A stretch of DNA of 6,516 nt from Holosporaceae bacterium (GTDB lineage Bacteria; Pseudomonadota; Alphaproteobacteria; UBA3830). The stretch is from positions 1 to 6,516 of the forward strand of contig JAIRMS010000067.1 of NCBI GenBank assembly GCA_031258475.1, given 5' to 3'. A model generated the notes under the pieces. That model had not been told where the DNA came from, made no database searches, and was given only the letters and a program-made list of their open reading frames with translations. The translations under genes were made by a program, and so were the position numbers. Positions 5,324-6,516 of this stretch are shown here, piece after piece. Each line of letters begins with the position of its first letter. The stretch's first letter is position 1.

Positions 5324-6196
5324 GTGTCTCTGAAGGTATCGGTTATAATTCCGGTTTATAATGTGGAGAAATTTTTGTTGCGCTGTCTGGAAAGCGTTGT
5401 CAATCAAACCATAAAAGACATTGAAATAATTTGCGTTAACGACGGTTCCACCGATAGTTCTCTGAAAATATTGGAAGAATTCGCCGTCCGTGATCACCGC
5501 ATTATTGTCATAAATCAGGACAACAAAGGACAGGGAGCGGCTCGCAACTGCGCCATCGAAATTGCACGAGGCGAATATATCGGCTTTGTTGACAGCGACG
5601 ATTGGGTGGAACTCAACTACTTCGAACAACTTTACGCTGCCACAAAAAAATACGACGCCGACATGGCCTGTTGCGGAATTCTGAGGCGATACCCATCCTC
5701 CAGAACTCGCAAAAAACTCGAAATCAAAGAAGAAAAACTCTATTCCTCCACGGTGGGAAAATACAGAATCACCGAATCTCCCCGGAAATGCTACGTGTAC
5801 AACAAGATCTACAGAAGATCAGAAATAAATCTGCACAAAATCCGTTTTCCGGAGGGAGTTTTTTTCGAGGATATAGGCTTTTCGATTCGCGCGCTTTATT
5901 TTCTGAAGACCCTGGTTACCGTTCCAACCACGGTCTATTACTACTGGGTAAATTACAAATCCACGACACGAGAAATGACGGACAAAAAGCAACGCGATCT
6001 GCTGGCCGCTCGTCGGGATTTTATTGATTTTTCAAGCAAATATCACATCAACTGCGATGAAAAATGGTATATCAAAAGAAAGATTGTTTACAAATGCTTT
6101 GGGATACCAATAATGAAAATCCACGAATGGGAAACCATAAAAAAATACTATCTCTTTGCTCTAATTCCGATATTTGAAAAAAGAGCGTCTTTGTGA
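5324..6196 (+). CDS. Glycosyltransferase family 2 (GT-A fold)
   Basis: The 290-residue protein has a full GT2 domain at its N-terminus: VSVIIPVYNVEKFL (5-18), EIICVNDGSTDSS (34-46), GQGAARN (69-75) and the metal/nucleotide-sugar binding DSDDW at 90-94. A later EGVFFEDIGFSIRAL is typical of surface-polysaccharide GT2 enzymes. Such enzymes transfer a sugar from a nucleotide donor; donor and acceptor cannot be read from the sequence. No transmembrane segment is evident. The GTG at 5324 is preferred because GAGG (5315-5318) lies five bases upstream. An in-frame GTG at 5318 would add two residues but lacks a spaced Shine-Dalgarno. It starts 47 bases after tssG on the same strand with no clear terminator between them, so it may be read through from the T6SS operon. 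It is not a known T6SS core component and may belong to lipopolysaccharide or capsule synthesis. Confidence 0.9.
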   Translation: MSLKVSVIIPVYNVEKFLLRCLESVVNQTIKDIEIICVNDGSTDSSLKILEEFAVRDHRIIVINQDNKGQGAARNCAIEIARGEYIGFVDSDDWVELNYFEQLYAATKKYDADMACCGILRRYPSSRTRKKLEIKEEKLYSSTVGKYRITESPRKCYVYNKIYRRSEINLHKIRFPEGVFFEDIGFSIRALYFLKTLVTVPTTVYYYWVNYKSTTREMTDKKQRDLLAARRDFIDFSSKYHINCDEKWYIKRKIVYKCFGIPIMKIHEWETIKKYYLFALIPIFEKRASL

Positions 6197-6234
6197 TAAT
6201 TTCTGGTTCTGGAAAATCATTTGGGGCTGATTTT

Positions 6235-6240
6235 TATAAT
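6235..6240 (+). promoter_or_regulatory. Consensus -10 box upstream of the small secreted protein
   Basis: A perfect TATAAT lies 27 bases upstream of the ATG at 6268, and transcription would start near 6247. No convincing -35 hexamer is found 15-19 bases upstream. In AT-rich DNA such a box can occur by chance. Confidence 0.35.
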
Positions 6241-6267
6241 TCTTTAATTAATACAGGAAAAAACATC

Positions 6268-6495
6268 ATGGAAAAGTTTGTTTATTTATATACAGTGTTA
6301 AGTCTACTTTGTGTAGACAATGTGATTTGTATGAATGATGAAAGACGTCTTCGCCCCTCAGTTCCTCAAGTTGAATTCCCTGCTCAAGCGCCTTTTGAAA
6401 TCAACGACTACCGTCTAAAGCCGGTAGTTTGGAATTCGCTTGCAAAGCAGATTAGAAGAGTGAACTCAGAATTCCGATATTCTAAAATCGTCTAA
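6268..6495 (+). CDS. Small protein with N-terminal signal peptide, unknown function
   Basis: The 75-residue product begins with a basic/polar start (MEK), then a hydrophobic core, FVYLYTVLSLLCV (4-16), and a cleavage-like region around DNVICM before NDERR. This is a plausible Sec signal peptide or a single N-terminal membrane anchor. The remaining 50 or so residues (from N23) are charged and proline-containing (RLRPSVPQVEFPAQAPF), with no motif I recognise. The ATG at 6268 is chosen over the longer GTG-initiated frame from 6193. It has AGGA (6255-6258) nine bases upstream, a TATAAT box further up, and places the signal peptide at the very N-terminus. The extra 25 codons look non-coding and overlap the glycosyltransferase stop. 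Possible roles are an envelope protein or a secreted factor, but nothing in the sequence decides this. Confidence 0.6.
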   Translation: MEKFVYLYTVLSLLCVDNVICMNDERRLRPSVPQVEFPAQAPFEINDYRLKPVVWNSLAKQIRRVNSEFRYSKIV

Positions 6496-6516
6496 TTTGT
6501 GATGAGTTTCCTGATT

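Noticed and set aside
5287..5361. 24-codon ATG frame in the tssG-GT gap
   Set aside because: It is very short, has no Shine-Dalgarno, and runs into the GT gene in the wrong frame.
5602..6027. 141-residue plus-strand open frame inside the glycosyltransferase gene
   Set aside because: It is rich in Arg and Lys, out of frame with the GT2 motifs, and lacks a start signal, so it is a shadow frame.
6244..6251. TTAATTAA as a second CtrA site
   Set aside because: The two TTAA units are adjacent instead of separated by seven bases, and there is no TTAACCAT half-site.
6193..6267. GTG-initiated 25-codon N-terminal extension of the small secreted protein
   Set aside because: It overlaps the glycosyltransferase stop, contains the TATAAT box, and would bury the signal peptide internally. 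The ATG at 6268 has a proper Shine-Dalgarno.
1..6516. CRISPR array, tRNA or rRNA genes
   Set aside because: No regularly spaced direct repeats, no tRNA-like cloverleaf and no conserved rRNA stretch were seen on either strand by eye.

Overview
The window most likely comes from an alphaproteobacterium, and probably from a host-associated, endosymbiont-like lineage of the Holosporales/Rickettsiales kind. That placement is inferred, not proven. It rests on four things: a perfect TTAA-N7-TTAA (CtrA-type) box upstream of the main operon, AT-rich DNA with many short homopolymer runs, a dispersed palindromic repeat whose translation reads like the 'VIARSVATWQSI' family, and IS and DUF4143-ATPase genes of the sort common in such genomes.

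Left part (1-1660), accessory. Positions 1-113 are the 5' end of an IS5-family-like insertion sequence on the minus strand. The first residues of its transposase and a good promoter inside its end are visible, and the rest lies outside the window. A complete AAA+ ATPase of the DUF4143 family follows (177-1382, +) with its own TTGTTT-N15-TATAAT promoter. The roughly 280 bases after it hold no gene. They contain a weak terminator-like hairpin, a MITE/REP-like inverted repeat (1457-1534), another inverted repeat, and the CtrA-like box (1615-1629).

Middle part (1663-5276), type VI secretion. Four genes run in the same direction with almost no spacing: a divergent hcp/tssD, then tssE, tssF and tssG. 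They encode the inner tube and three baseplate proteins. The order matches the tail half of the usual tssB-tssC-hcp-tssE-tssF-tssG cluster, but the sheath genes tssB and tssC are not upstream here, so the system is split in this genome. The three baseplate genes look full-length and undamaged. The start of hcp is odd: the good ATG (1663) is out of frame with the body of the gene across a run of seven T's, and in-frame initiation needs a TTG.

Right part (5277-6516). A family 2 glycosyltransferase gene starts 47 bases after tssG and may be co-transcribed with it. A 75-residue protein with a signal peptide follows, with its own TATAAT box, and is of unknown function.

The most interesting combination is a T6SS tube/baseplate operon that appears to be under a cell-cycle regulator box, with a possible slippage or phase-variable tract at the start of the tube gene.
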